Part shown: positions 1 to 12,102 of the stretch, in pieces
Layout: each line of letters starts with the position of its first letter
Position numbering within the stretch: position 1 is the first letter of the stretch
Source of the DNA: Pyxicephalus adspersus
Taxonomy: Eukaryota; Chordata; Amphibia; Anura; Pyxicephalidae
Assembly: GCF_032062135.1 (NCBI RefSeq)
Contig: NC_092866.1
Location: forward strand, 25,156,624 to 25,220,623
Length of the DNA: 64,000 nt
Direction: 5' to 3'
Translations under genes and position numbers: made by a program
Notes under the pieces: model-generated
What the model saw: the letters and a program-made list of their open reading frames with translations, nothing else
Database searches by the model: none
Told to the model about the DNA's origin: nothing

Positions 1-649
1 CATATAGACCTCAGTCCTCCATTTCCCCCTATGCTACTCCAGCCAATGACTCTGTCACCTTGTGTATTTCCCACATGCTGACAGGACACAAAGCCATTCT
101 TCTAAATTGATTTTTATTCACACAGAGGAAAAACCTGTGATTCATTTCCTTTACGAAAGAAAGACACATGCAATCAGAAAATGCTTGTTAACTCCTATGA
201 TGAAAACAAATATGAAAACACTGTGAGAGCGCAAACTATGGGTCCTTCTATCTGAAAAAAGCATTTATGTTAGCTTTACCAGTGCTAATTCTATAATGTA
301 ACAGGACAAACTTTACAATCTTTTATTGATGCAATTAAAGCAATATTGTTGGATATTGATTCGTTTAAGTGTAAGGATTAGACATTGTTTTTTATTATAA
401 TATTTAGTTCAAATTTACGGTACTATGGAGGAGATGGTAGGTCATCATCATAGTAACATTGTTAAAGCTTTATTTGCCAATTTCCCCTTTCATTTGCCCT
501 TCTGCATTGCCCACTGCCCCTTTCTTCCTTTAATTTGGTAACGTCAAATATTGCTGTGTGGCAGGCTTTGAGGGCATTTACAAAGAAAAAGGAGTATCAC
601 TTTCTAACATTAAAATGTTCACCTACCTCTGATCAAATGCACTCTGTGC
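1..649. other. Unique A+T-rich intergenic or intronic DNA
   Basis: No repeat, RNA gene or credible coding frame is visible. The one reading frame of 69 codons (535-744) runs into the palindromic repeat that follows and has no recognisable domain. Confidence 0.6.
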
Positions 650-847
650 CTGACTTATTAAAGCTCTCCGAGGCTGGAGAGGATACACTTTCCACAGTAA
701 AGTTGGATGGATTTCTTCAAAGTCATTTGCTTTTTGTTAGGTAATGTTTTCAATCTCGGACCAGATCCATTCCAGGTCTGCTAGATCACCCAGCTGCACT
801 GATAAAAGTGTATCTTCCCCAGCCATAGAGTTTTAATAAATTAGGCC
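650..847 (+). mobile_element. Palindromic MITE, family A, copy 1
   Basis: This is a ~200 bp foldback element. The left arm begins near GACTTATTAAAGCTCTCC and the right arm is its reverse complement, ending near AATAAATTAGGCCC. Between them lie the paired blocks TGGAGAGGATACACTTTC and AAGTGTATCTTCCCCAGCC, with a short non-palindromic centre (CAAAGTCATTTGC...). Four further copies lie in this window at 20519, 36055, 39896 and 40959. It has no coding capacity. Termini and orientation are inferred by comparing copies. The centre gives plus orientation. This copy is shorter and more diverged than the copy at 36055. Confidence 0.85.
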
Positions 848-3800
848 CTCTGTGTCCGGATTCCCACAACTATTGCCAAGGGCCTCAAAGAAAAAAAGAA
901 TTAGCGGGCGTGGTGTCATCATCATTTCAAAAGTTCTTTAACATGCTTTTATTATACAAAATAAATTGTGTTATGGTGAAGAACCTAGCATTCATCAGTT
1001 GACCCATGGTCATTAAAGAATGACTTACCTAACTGTATGCTATATTCCAATGGGGAAAATCAATTTTAAGGACTGATAAACAGAAAATATATCCTGTTTT
1101 AAGACATATGTGCTGAAAGACCACTTGAAACATTTTTGGTATAATATATTTTAAGTGAAACGGATATATTACACATCTGTAAACACTGTAAGGACCTGAA
1201 GATACTGTTGGTACTGAAGAGGGTAAAATACCTCAAATCTTGACTCCAGCCAACATTTTTAGGGGTCTATTTATAAATGAGTGAGGAAGACAGCCATTGA
1301 AACACATGTACCTGGAAGATCATCCACCAGGGAATGTTTCAGTGAAACAAAAGAGATTTTTTTTACTTAAAGCAACCTTTGCAGCTTTTCTTTAACTAAT
1401 CACTTTGAATTTTGCCTAGTGATGGGCTTTACAGAAATTCTCCTATAATTGGTTCATCCACCATATAAACATTTCTGTCCTGCACTAGAATAATTTGCTT
1501 CCACACATCAGTTATCCAATATAAATACATTAGCCCCTTCCACATAAATTACACTATCATGACTTCCATCAAGTTATTTTTTTCAATACTCTTTATATAA
1601 TTTATTAAAAATTATTATTATCATATTAAAATGTGTTTACTAATTTTGCATTAAAGCTATCTGAAGTAGTGAATAGATCCTTACCTGATATCACTCAACC
1701 TTTTTTGATACCAATTGTTGAGATGAACTTTGAATGTCCTGCTCCTCCCCTTGACTTCCTATTTAATCTATGCCTCTCATTCCCTGATTGCTAGATTATT
1801 GTGTTTCTTCCAGTATTTTTCCTTTGCTGATGCTGCTGTTGTATTGCATCCCTTTGTATCACTGCTCATGTACCAACCTTTGGCTGCCAGTTTACTAGCC
1901 ATTCTTCATTACTCTGTGATGCACTTGGCTATTGAGTTTGGCTTGATCCCTTACTAAACTTATGCCTCACTCCTCTTCTGTTACAACTACCTGTGTAATG
2001 AACCCGGGCTGTTGCTTCAGCTATTGGACTGAAATATTATGAATTTGTTAACATATATTTAATATATTTATTGCCTTATTAAGTTAAACACACATTTTTA
2101 AAATAATAAAAGCAGAATTTTACTGTTTTTTTCTAACCTAATTCCACAGTATAGCCCCATATCATATGATATGTCCTATCATCAGTACCTTGTCTGTTTA
2201 TTTTTCCACCATCATTCACCATCTCTGGGCTTGAAGTTTTTCTTCTTCATCCCTCTATTTTCCCCCAGCACAGCTTAAAACTATTTTCCATTTACAATTT
2301 TGGTAAGTATGATAAAGTCACAGCAGCAGAGTTATGTAGCTCAAGCATGTATGTTAATAATTGAGAAGTCTGTTATTTTCCTAAATCCCTAAAACATAAT
2401 ATTTTAATTTGGTATATATCTTTTTCATGTAAAATTGCACAGAAAAAGATTACTATAAAACAAGTCAGTCTGCATTGGGCATTTTCTGTACAGCAAGTGC
2501 CTTCAACTGCCAAATGCATAAAGGCGAATATAGGAAAACTTTACATTAGGGTAGCAGCATCTGTACAAAAATAAATAAATGTTGGCTAAAAATGTCTAAG
2601 TGCCTATGAATGGTTCGTGCTATAACATACATATGTATGAAAAAGGCCAGCCATCAAAGCAAGTAAGCTTTTGTCTCTGTGTTCCTTGTCAATGTGCTGT
2701 CATGTCTGATACAGAAGGATCTGACACTTGTAGAGTTAAATAAAAAGTCCTTATTCTTTCTGGATCCATGGTGGTTGGCAATATTTTCTTTATTTAGTGA
2801 GATTGGGACTAAGAAATAAAGTACAAACTATGTTATTTGTCAGTTTTCTTTAATTTAACTATACAATAATGCATGTGAATAAATATGAACCGCTCAGGTT
2901 TTTTTAAAGTTTACTTTAAGTTTACCTTCAGCCACATGCTGCAATATTCCCAAGTCTGAGTTTTTTCCGACCTAAACCGGTAGAATATGGCTTTTATACT
3001 ATGCTTGTAATAGGACTGATATATAAATTGTGTTTCAGTTTGTGATACTTTCAGGAATACAGTTCTGAGCAGCCTGGAATCTAAATACCCCACTCAACTT
3101 ACAGTAATATAATGCTGGCATGGTAAATGCTAGACAAGGAAAGTAGGATTATTTTGTAGACAAAGGTAAAGGTTGCACATACTAAAATGATGTTACTGCA
3201 CTAACCCAAGTATATAAGCAATGATTATTACATTAGAAAATTGCAAAACCAGTCCTAAAAATTAGATTTTTTGGAATCATAATAAAAAATAAAAATACAA
3301 ATTGATTGTATTTATTTGGATAAGAACATACTTCACAGTCTATAACAATGGAGGTTTCCTACAATAAATATGATACTTGTGTGTTGCTCTTATAATGAAA
3401 GAAGTTGGTATATAAACAAGGATCTTTAGAATTTTAGTAAGCAGCTACCTATTATTCTTCTATTCAAAAATCAAATTCCTAAATAAAACGTGTTAAAACT
3501 CGTTGGGTCTGAATATAATCCATTTCACCTTCCTTGTGACTACTTGAAACTGATGTGTAAATAATTTTATAGATATTGAGGCCTTGCTTCCTATCATTAA
3601 AACCCAAATGAAGTCACAATATTATATATGCATTGTACTTTCAACTACCTCCACTGTCTAGAAGTTGGTGCAAAATCAGGTTAAAAAAAAAGAGAAAGGA
3701 TTGTATTTTTTTCCATTATTGACTTACTATGCCTTGCTCTGTACTATATCTCTGTGTGAAGCAGCCTTCTTGGTAGAGGCAAAACTTTTGAGGGCTTCCA

Positions 3801-4049
3801 CATGTCAAAACCTTCATCTTCAGGTGTGACTTTAATCACCATGAATTCCAGACAAAAGGTTTACTGTTTAGATCAAATTAACATTTCTAAACCTTACCTA
3901 AACAAAACAATACATTAACATATTAAACAATACATATAATTTTAGTTTAGGTCTACTTTAGGCATCTGTCTGCATAACTATGCAATTGCTATACTCATAA
4001 TAAATACATATACTAAAGTAATATTTAAAAGGAACTTCTGTGTTACATT
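848..4049. other. Unique A+T-rich DNA, no gene seen
   Basis: About 3.2 kb of A+T-rich, CpG-poor sequence with short A/T runs. The frames at 1730-1957 (75 codons, hydrophobic, T-rich) and 2911-3093 have no recognisable domain and are of the length expected by chance. I see no repeat shared with the rest of the window. Confidence 0.5.
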
Positions 4050-4400
4050 GTTCTTACAATTTTTTTAAAATTATCGGACCTTTAAATTGTTGGTTTCCTT
4101 TTTTGCTAAATCAGCGATAACAGATCAGGAACCTGAGATTCCAGCAACGTTCATAACCTTTTATGTGAGCTGTCTTAAGATGTTTTCTTGAGGAAGTTTG
4201 GCCTGGGTGAACAGGGCCATCGGTCTATTTATAAGAATAACTGCTGCCCTCACTAAACCTTTAATACTTTTCTCTGCTGGGGTCATATCCTCCCCAATTA
4301 ATAGCTGTATAGCTTTGTTGGGATGTGGCATATAACCTTTATTGTGTTCTTCTATCCTTTGTTTCGACTACACCAACACACCCTGGCGCTTTGATTTAGA
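4050..4400. other. Repeat-free block of mixed composition, possible conserved non-coding element
   Basis: The stretch is less A+T-biased than its surroundings, non-repetitive and free of homopolymers. It holds compact motif-like words such as GCTAAATCAGCGATAACAG, CTATTTATAAGAATAAC (MEF2-like core) and CCCCAATTAATAGCTG (ATTA cores). Texture like this is often seen in vertebrate conserved non-coding elements, but conservation cannot be seen from one sequence. The poly-T and LINE-like end begin just downstream. Confidence 0.3.
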
Positions 4401-4439
4401 ACTACTGACATCATTTTTTTTTTTATTAAGAGCAAACAA

Positions 4440-4640
4440 AATATGCTTTTTTTGTTCCAATCAATTTTATTAACATTTTCAATTCTAAACATACAATCAA
4501 AAATGGGAACCATATATTGTACACAGGTGCAAGGTGGGAACAGAAGGGTTAAGTATCAGGGAGGGAAACATACTGTTTGAACCAAAAAAACACATGAGAA
4601 AATACATAATGATAACAGTGTTGTACGTACATTAAGGAAC
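4440..4640 (-). mobile_element. LINE-type 3' end (minus strand), extent uncertain
   Basis: On the minus strand the sequence ends as ...AATAAAATTGATTGGAACAAAAAAA, an A-rich tail after an AATAAA-like signal. The layout matches the better preserved LINE 3' end at 44672 (TTTTATTAACATTTTCAA...AAACATACAA against TTTTATTAGCTTTTCAAA...AAACATACAA on the plus strand). A second poly-T tract lies ~30 bp before it. The body may continue to about 4995, because the minus frame there (4794-4991) is open, but I cannot match it to an ORF2 domain. Confidence 0.5.
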
Positions 4641-6099
4641 TTACTATGGAAAACTTTCTCAAATTGTTGCACATTTGGAGTTTACATTATTAGATATTTA
4701 ACAAGCTTGATATAACCATAAACTATCTAGTGTGACAGCTAGTAATATTAGAGTGTTAACTTTAGCTAGCTGTGAAAATGGGGCAGTCTTCATTCAATAG
4801 GTGAGGGCTATCTCTTTCCATTCAGTACCATTGCCACTTAATCTAGGGTATAGGGAGTACACAAAAGGAAAGACAAGCATAAATGTAGCCCTATCCAACA
4901 GAGGAAAGAAGGGCATATGGGGAGACTGGGGGACATATATATGTATTGAATGGGGTAGCCATGTGTCCAACCAATGGACATGTGGAAGCATTTAGCATAT
5001 TTAAATACTTTACTTTCTTTATTGATATACATTTAAAGAGAATCTATCAATAAAGTAAAACCTATGTTTTCCATAATTATATGTACATAGAGAAGTCATG
5101 ACAAACATATTATAGTCAACGTAGACTTGATCTTGTTTCAGATGACAGTAAAAAGGACAAGCAGGACAAGTCATATATTTTCACTTTAAGAAAAAGTTTA
5201 AATCACCCTTATAAATAGCCATTGGTAAAGAAACATGTCCTCTGAATGCCAGAACCAGCTGTTATATGCAACCAAAATCCAGCTGATATCCTCTCTAATT
5301 GTTATAGTGAACTTGATCAATTTAGGAGGCATAATAGAACAATATGAATATTCTTATTGTGCCATGCTTACTACCAGACTGCCACAAAAACTTCATAGCG
5401 GGCTCAGTTGCTAACTAGTGTGTGGTTCACAGCAATGTTAATGCTTTAAACCTTTTCTAGGTGCAGATAGCATAAATGCATATTGGTTACATAACTAGAT
5501 ATGTGGAAGGTTCTGTTTCACAAAGTCTTGTGTGCTTTTCTAAATTTGTAGCATATTCTTCTGTATTTTACTGGTATGTTTGTATAGCATTTGGTGTTGC
5601 CTATTTTTACTAGCACACAGATCTGTTTAATAGTGATATGTAAATATGCATTGAAATCACTACAGGAGGTTAAACGTTACCATAATAAAATATGTTAAAA
5701 GCTGCTAAGCTTTTAAATTATGTATTCAAATCAACAAAAAGTATTAATATTCTAAAAAGTGGATCAATCATAAGCAAAAAAAAACAAAAAACTAATTTTA
5801 TCATTGTATTTTATATTTTAGAAGAATGTTCCAAATATATAATGAAATACAGTTGTCAATTTAAACTTCATGTCAAATACAGTATGTGTATAAGCTTTAA
5901 CTTACAATCATTTTGTTGCCTATAGTATTTTTAACTTTGTTTTAAACATTTAAACATTTATTATTTTTTACTGGGCATTATATTTTACATAAAAATATCT
6001 TTTCTCTTTTATCTTTTTCTAAAACTATTTCATAATATAATATTTAAATCAGAATGTCATGTCATCAAGCTTATCAATGAAGAATGAGATATTTCTGTA
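4641..6099. other. A+T-rich DNA, part possibly LINE 3' UTR
   Basis: 4641-4995 may belong to the LINE end just upstream. The opposed 64-65 codon frames there are unlikely to be a gene. The rest is A+T-rich unique sequence. The 77-codon frame at 5692-5925 is lysine-, serine- and isoleucine-rich, as expected from A+T-rich noise. Confidence 0.45.
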
Positions 6100-6440
6100 A
6101 GTCAATGGAACAAAACAATTGTCATTCATTGTGAGAAGGCTTTATGGACCATTGCCAGCATGCAAATAATAGAAGATGTTGACCTTTATATGATAGACTT
6201 TTTCTATCTATTTGCCCTCTTTTCATATGCATCTCTCCCCACACCCAGCTCAGGTCTCAGAGCTGTATGTTATCTGAAATAATTACCCCATGCTTGCACA
6301 TGTCCCTGGTGATTTCAATGGGAGAAAGAATTTCAAATTGTCGTCTAGTAGGCTAGTGGATCTTAATTAAACCACCCAGGTATTAAGACGCCCTGCTGAT
6401 GCCCATATGGCAGAACGAGGTTTGTACTGGAAATACATAT
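6100..6440. other. Possible conserved non-coding element
   Basis: A non-repetitive block with balanced composition and densely packed words of transcription-factor type: ATGCAAATAATAG (octamer/POU-like), TCTTAATTAAACC (homeodomain-like), GAAATAATTACCCC and TCATATGCATCT. It stands out from the A/T-run-rich DNA on both sides. There is no coding frame. This rests on sequence texture only. Confidence 0.3.
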
Positions 6441-8099
6441 GGGAAATCTATTTAAAAAGATTCACAGTTATCATTTTCTAACATTTTAATTTGTTTTAAT
6501 GGAAACTGATGTGTAATTCCATTATTCAAATACAATGCAAATGATGAGTTGGAAAAGAAAGTATGATGTCAGAGAACAGTTACTTAAAATGTTACTGTGC
6601 TAAAGACACATGAATGATTTCTCATTAAGTCTATACACGTGTATGTAATTCTTTTGCTATATTATTTTTAAAATCCCAACTGCTCTTTATTATAGATACT
6701 TTTTTTATAATTAGGCCATAAACCTGTTGACCATCATGTGTATTTGCGTGTGTTACAAAATGGCAAGGAATAAATATCGTTAGGGGGTTCTGTTATACTT
6801 ACGTGTATTTTAACCCAAAAAATAAATGTATACCCCGCAAAAGCTTGGATGTGGGAAATGTTTTCTTTACCTATTCTTTTTTATCTTATCAATCTGGTAA
6901 TCAAGTTCCACTATGCGCCTTATCAACAATTAGGGTGTCTTAGTATGACAATGCTTACTAAGTAAATGTCTATGTAGGAGTACTTTTGTCAATCTAGGAT
7001 GAGCACTTCCACTGAAGAGATGCACAATAAACACATACATTTAGCCAAACACCCTTATTCATTCCTGCATATCAGCTTTACATACTGTTTTCAGCTAATT
7101 CCTAAATACCAAGTTTGTCATTCACACATTTATTTTTTGAAAACACACACCTTACATATAAAGCACTATTTGGAATAGTAATGCATTGTGCTAATGAGAT
7201 TTTTTTTATTAAAATGCAGGACAGATTACTATTTTTAGTAATCTTTAAAGACAGATTATTATTTTTATTTTTGCTCCTCTTTTGCTGTCCAAGATAGCTA
7301 AGGGGTATACAGCAGAAAAAGCAAGAAACTATGCCTTGCTTTTGCTTGACAACTTGCACACTAGGGATTTGTAGTACAGAATAAGCATGTTTCTGAAAAT
7401 AGACATACATAGGTATGTACATTTTATATAAAGTTTCACAATAGGTAAACAAATTTATAAAACCTAACTCACTTTTTTATAAGGTCTACCTTATATATAC
7501 ACACCTTGTATATAGGTCTACCTACAAGACATAGTTTAGCTCTAAATATTCGATGGCCTAAAAGAACTGATCTACTTTGAGTTGTAAGATGTCTTTGCTT
7601 GGCAATTGGTCCAAACAAGGCCACAACGGATATATTTTCCGTTAGATAAATATAAACTGAAACCAGGCTACTATTATAAGCATGCTACTTATTACAGCAG
7701 TACACTATCATCTGGCACTGCTAAGCATAGATGTTTACCACTAATAGAAACAATAGGCAAGTAATTGCTGGTTTACTTTTTCATGCACTACTATCACCAC
7801 AAAGTCCTAAAAAAAGACTGTTACCTATTGCTGCTGCAAATAACAATTCTAAATTATATTTAAGCCAAGTTTTATGGCACACATATTCTGTTTGCAGGTG
7901 CAAATTAAAGCCGAAAAAACAAAGCAGTACCTGAACAAAAAAATAAGAATTTGGAGGTTTCTAATATATATTACTGTACATCACAGGTATTGGATTAAAA
8001 TACATTGGTTTCAATGGAAGATTGGAAAACAACATGGATATTGTGAAGTTAGGGAAGGTTGCCCATGGTTAGTAACTTGGCTTCTGCTTTAGGACTATT
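6441..8099. other. Unique A+T-rich DNA
   Basis: No repeat family or domain recognised. The minus frame at 7102-7452 (116 codons) opposes a plus frame over the same bases and encodes a low-complexity Lys/Asn/Cys mix with no motif. I regard it as a chance opening. Confidence 0.5.
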
Positions 8100-8275
8100 A
8101 TGGCATGTTTTAAACTAGTACCACTCACTGCAGCCCCTATTTATTTCCTATGGGCCTCCCGCAGGAGGATGCTACGTGTAGCGTTGCCCCAAGCTGCAGG
8201 GTTTCCTGGCGTAAAGAAGTGGTAAACGCACTGTAACCTCACAGCCAGTGTGAATAAGCCCTTAAGGCACAACAC
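8100..8275. repeat. Probable dispersed-repeat fragment
   Basis: This segment has more CpG (ACGTGTAGCG, GGCGTAAAG, AAACGC) and more G+C than its flanks. It ends in AGTGTGAATAAGCCCTTAAGG, which reads like the terminal part of a DNA-transposon-derived repeat. There is no second copy in the window, so the call rests on texture. Confidence 0.3.
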
Positions 8276-8695
8276 TAGATATTGTGGAACTTCATAATAG
8301 TCCATTTTTTTGGCTCTCACATAAATCTAAATAGCTTCACTTCAGCAGACAACAAAGCAAAACATCTTACTTTAGCTACCTTACCCATAGGTCAGAGATC
8401 CAACTGTCCTGTTGCCTAAATGGCTACACAAGGAAGACACCTTGTGCTCACAGGTAGCAATGGGTGGCAGTTTCAGTGTCTTTCCTTCAAACATGGAGTT
8501 TCCCAGTAATGCTGCTTTCATAATAGCCCCTTGATGAATTTCATATTACCATTCCTTATCCATAAGGCTTTTCACTAACTACTGGTGGCATGAAATGCAT
8601 CGCTGGGTGCTGTCATTCTCTTTAATTTACCTGTGTTTAGATATGAATGAAATTTCTACTGAATATGGCATACCACTGATGACTTTTGTTTGTTA

Positions 8696-9027
8696 GGCTA
8701 GGTACATACGTGCAATTGTTCTCATCCGATAATTGGCTCTGGTACGATATCGGACTGGAATCTTACATGTGTACAATGCTCGTCATCCATCATCCGAATA
8801 ACTGTCCTGGTGGATCCACAGATGATGGACGTAGAACGATCATAATGCAAGTAAAGGGAGAGAGAGCTCAGCGGGGTGCCGCTCTGTCGTTCTCCCCTTC
8901 CCCTCTCAATAGAGCAGAACGATGCTGTATGTACAGCACTCATTCATGCATCGTACAGTCATTTGTTGTTGGAAAGGATTGTGAAAGATGCTTTTCAATG
9001 ATAATTATTGCATGTGTGTGCATAGCC
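8696..9027 (+). mobile_element. MITE, family B, copy 1, with TTA flanks
   Basis: The termini are inverted repeats: GGCTAGGTACATACGTGCAAT at the left and, read from the right on the other strand, GGCTATGCACACACATGCAAT. Both ends are flanked by TTA (8693-8695 and 9028-9030). A 3 bp TTA duplication fits PIF/Harbinger elements, while a TTAA-like flank would fit piggyBac. The interior is rich in CGAT/ATCG words and contains a pyrimidine-rich segment (CCCCTTCCCCTCTC) shared with the copy at 16638. The 138-codon frame crossing the element (8686-9102) shows no transposase motif. Confidence 0.75.
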
Positions 9028-9439
9028 TTAGTATTTTTCTATTCTAAGCAAGACTTTGAGGAGTTGTTGATATTGCCTGTGTTAAAGTGGGGAATATGTT
9101 GATCCGCTAGTGGCAGCAGAGCTGTGCATGCACAGTTTAGGTAATCTATGGTAAATTTCAAAAACTTTTTGCAAAGATTTCTTCATATGTTTTATAGTAC
9201 ATTACAGTAATGGCAAACTACAGATTGGAGGAAGAAGGTGCAATGTCGTGAGTCAGTAAGGTTTGCGTAAATTACTGGATCTAATACTGGAAAATGAACC
9301 AACAAAAGGAAAGAACAAAAGTAGTAAAGGTTGCCAGATGAGTAGTCTTGAGCAGACTGGTATCTAAGCTTCATTGTTTAAATACAGTGGGGAAAAGGCA
9401 ATGCTGGTGGCATAGATGTTTGGGTGACAAGACCGGCAG
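9028..9439. other. Unique DNA, nothing recognised
   Basis: Short stretch between two MITEs. No motif or frame with recognisable content. Confidence 0.4.
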
Positions 9440-9655
9440 AACAGAATAACTCAACTTTAGGAGCAAACAAGGTTATGTTCACTTTGAATACCCAATCATG
9501 AGCTAGGAAAAAGAAACATGACTTTTGCTTGTACATGAAATGACTAAAGTGAACAAAACTTCACCTGATTAACTAAGCTAAGTGAATATACACTTTACAA
9601 AGTAAACATTCATTGTACAATGTAAACATGCTTTATTTATTTAGTAAATCATCCA
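9440..9655. repeat. Palindromic repeat, family G, diverged copy
   Basis: It ends in TTTATTTATTTAGTAAATCATCC, the terminal word seen at the right end of the well preserved copy at 47361-47616, and contains repeated AAAGTGAA/AAGTAAAC modules and ACCCAATCATGAG. The left end is eroded. It is non-coding. Confidence 0.45.
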
Positions 9656-11428
9656 CATTGTCTCACAGGCACCGAGTGCAATACAGAGGTTCAAAACAAA
9701 GGCTGGCTAGATATTATTAAACCATTCTTTATTCAACAAACACTTTAACGTCCAAGTGCAGACAGACAGATTCTACCGGTCTGCACATAACCTGGGTTAA
9801 AGGAAGGACAATTTCATGTACAATCACATTGCTACCTGGACACATTGAGGAATAAAACTTTGTATGCTACCATCTAACCACCAAATATTTGGAAATTCTA
9901 TGAAATGATTTAACCTTTTGTTTTTGTATCTCGTCAGTGTCTTTTAAGGTCTGAAAACAATTCATTTTTTTGTCATATATATTTTGCCCCCAATGCAGTC
10001 TAGAAAATGTATCTCGCTGAAAAGCTTTTGAATTTCCTTTAAAGAGAAATGAGGAGCATTGCTTATTTTGTTGTTAAGCACATTCTGTAAATAAAGCTGT
10101 GCTGGCATGGCAGATATACTTAATCATGACCGAGATGAGCTCTGAAGTCTGCAAGGGTTTATATAATGATATTTTTTAAGGAAATATCTGTGCACTATTG
10201 CACAGATGCATCAGACAGCTTTTCTGAGCAGCCTCATGAAGATCTTCTAAACCAACTGATAGACATGAAAACTCCACATAACACACCAGGATTGTGCTTA
10301 TGAAAAAAGAAAATGAAATAAAATTGCCTTAGGCAAACAGCTTCAAAGGTGCAGTGCCTTTTGAAAAAAATACTTGCCCTTTATAAATATGCCTTATAGG
10401 TTCAGTCATGCATGGGTATATATGACATATTCTGTAAAATGATATGCATTTCTGAGTACTGTGCGTGCAGATTTGTATTTTATTAAAATGGAGGAAAGCC
10501 AACATTTGATAGATGGTAAATATTTACAGAAAGCAATGTTATGGTTAGAGAAGCCCTGTCTGGTATACACTAATGGGCTTTACAAGGTCTTGATCCATTT
10601 TTTCTTATTGAGATGGATTTGTCATAATAGTTTTTTATATTGATTTTTTATCAATTTAAAAATAATGCTGTTTAACTAGCAATACATATACAGGCCATTA
10701 AAAGTCAAGGTGGTGCAGTCTTGATTTGTGCATTCGTCTGCCAACAGGACTGTATTTGTCCATGTATCCTGCCTTTTAGAAGCAATGTTTTTCAGTTTTG
10801 CAATATAGAGTGGAGAAATAGAAGGGGGTATTACATTTATTATATATTATCATTCAGCAAACATGAGTATAAAGGTAAAAAGGGATTGAGATTAAGGAAA
10901 TGAGTTTATGGCAGTTTCTTCTAGTATATTAGTAATTCATTGTTCATTTAAATCATAAGAGAGTACTTCAAAAACAAGCTACTCCTCTAGATGAACTTAG
11001 CTATTATAAGCATGGTAGCAACATTTATTGGGGGAAGGATACTACTTCAATACACCTTATCTTGAATTATGAGTTTTTAATAGTATTATTTAGGTAGCTA
11101 TGGGAATTATTGAGAACAAATAGTGGACAGACATCTAAAAAATTATTATTCTGGTGTAAAAAATTTGGTAAATCCTAGCATTCCAAACGCAAACAAATCT
11201 CAGTATCTATAAAGGAGATCAGAAGATAATCCAACCTAATATTCAGCTGATAAACTTTGGATCCCTGTTGTGGCCACTCGTGTACAAAGATATTTTTTGT
11301 TGGTTCCATTCACCAAGTATGTACTGTTCATATAATTATTAAATTATTACATTACATGAAAGTAATTCTTACACTATTTAGTTTATATCTTTCTAAATGT
11401 ACATACAAAATTATTATGATCTCCTCAC
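9656..11428. other. Mostly unique A+T-rich DNA
   Basis: 9660-9800 contains a CACCGAGTGCAATACAG / CTTTATTCAACAAACAC segment that resembles a retroelement end, but I cannot classify it. 10020-10260 is less A/T-biased and non-repetitive (for example ATACTTAATCATGACCGAG) and could be weakly conserved. No gene is visible. Confidence 0.4.
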
Positions 11429-12102
11429 TAAAGATAAGCGAGAATGCCTCTGGCATTCTCACGAAAATTTCCTCAAACTTCCGATGGTTCAGCGAAATTT
11501 CGGCGAACCAATTTTGCGAAACCATCTGAAGATCGAAGAAATTTTACCAGGAGAATTCACAGGGCTGTATTAATTCATGCAGCCCTGGGAATCCCCCCGT
11601 TTGCAATCCCCGGGGCACTAGAGGGTGCTTTACCTCCAGTGCCTCAGGGATCGCAAGCAGGAGGATTCACAGGGCTGCAAGAATGAATGCAGCCCTCAGA
11701 ATCCAGTGCGATCCTGGGGCACTAGAGGTTAATTAACCACTAGTGCCCCAGGGATGGCAGTGGAACTGCAGATGAACTCCCAATAGAGTTTCTTTATTGA
11801 GAGTTCATCTGAAGTTCAGTTCCCATGGCCATCGGGCTGATAAATACAGCCCGGTGACCGTGGGAACTGAACTGCAGATGAAATCTCAATGAAGAACCTC
11901 CATTGAGAGTTCGCCTGCATTCACAGCTGATTGGAGGCACTCGTGTGCCTTCAATCAACTGTGACCACAAAGTTCTGCTGCGACCGCAAATTGAGAGTTC
12001 ATCCTTCTTTTTTGCTATCCCCAGCACTAGAGGTTAATTACCTCAAGTGCCGGGGATCTTCTCAATGAATGCGGCCGTGGCCGTGAGCTCTTTCTCATTC
12101 TA
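11429..12102. mobile_element. hAT-type MITE, family C, copy 1 (decayed ends)
   Basis: The left end TAAAGATAAGCGAG and right end TTTCTCATTCTA are decayed forms of the termini TAGGGATGAGCGAG / CTCGCTCATCCCTA seen in the other copies (34288, 47836, 52212). The interior is built of repeated modules: GGGGCACTAGAGG, a TTAATTAACC palindrome, and GGGCTG...AATGAATGCAGCCCT. It is much richer in G+C and CpG than the window average, which makes several spurious open frames (11444-11686, 11794-12027). Assignment to hAT rests on the copy at 47836, which has an 8 bp target duplication. None is clear here. Confidence 0.75.

Noticed and set aside
4794..4995. Sense/antisense pair of 64-65 codon frames
   Set aside because: Mutually overlapping frames in probable LINE 3' sequence, with no domain in either.
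7102..7452. 116-codon minus-strand frame
   Set aside because: Low-complexity composition, opposed by another open frame over the same bases, with no motif and no splice context.
8686..9102. 138-codon plus-strand frame
   Set aside because: It spans a non-autonomous MITE whose interior has fewer stops. No transposase or other domain is visible.
11444..12027. Opposed 77-80 codon frames suggesting a small gene pair
   Set aside because: Both lie inside the family C hAT MITE and follow its tandem modules.
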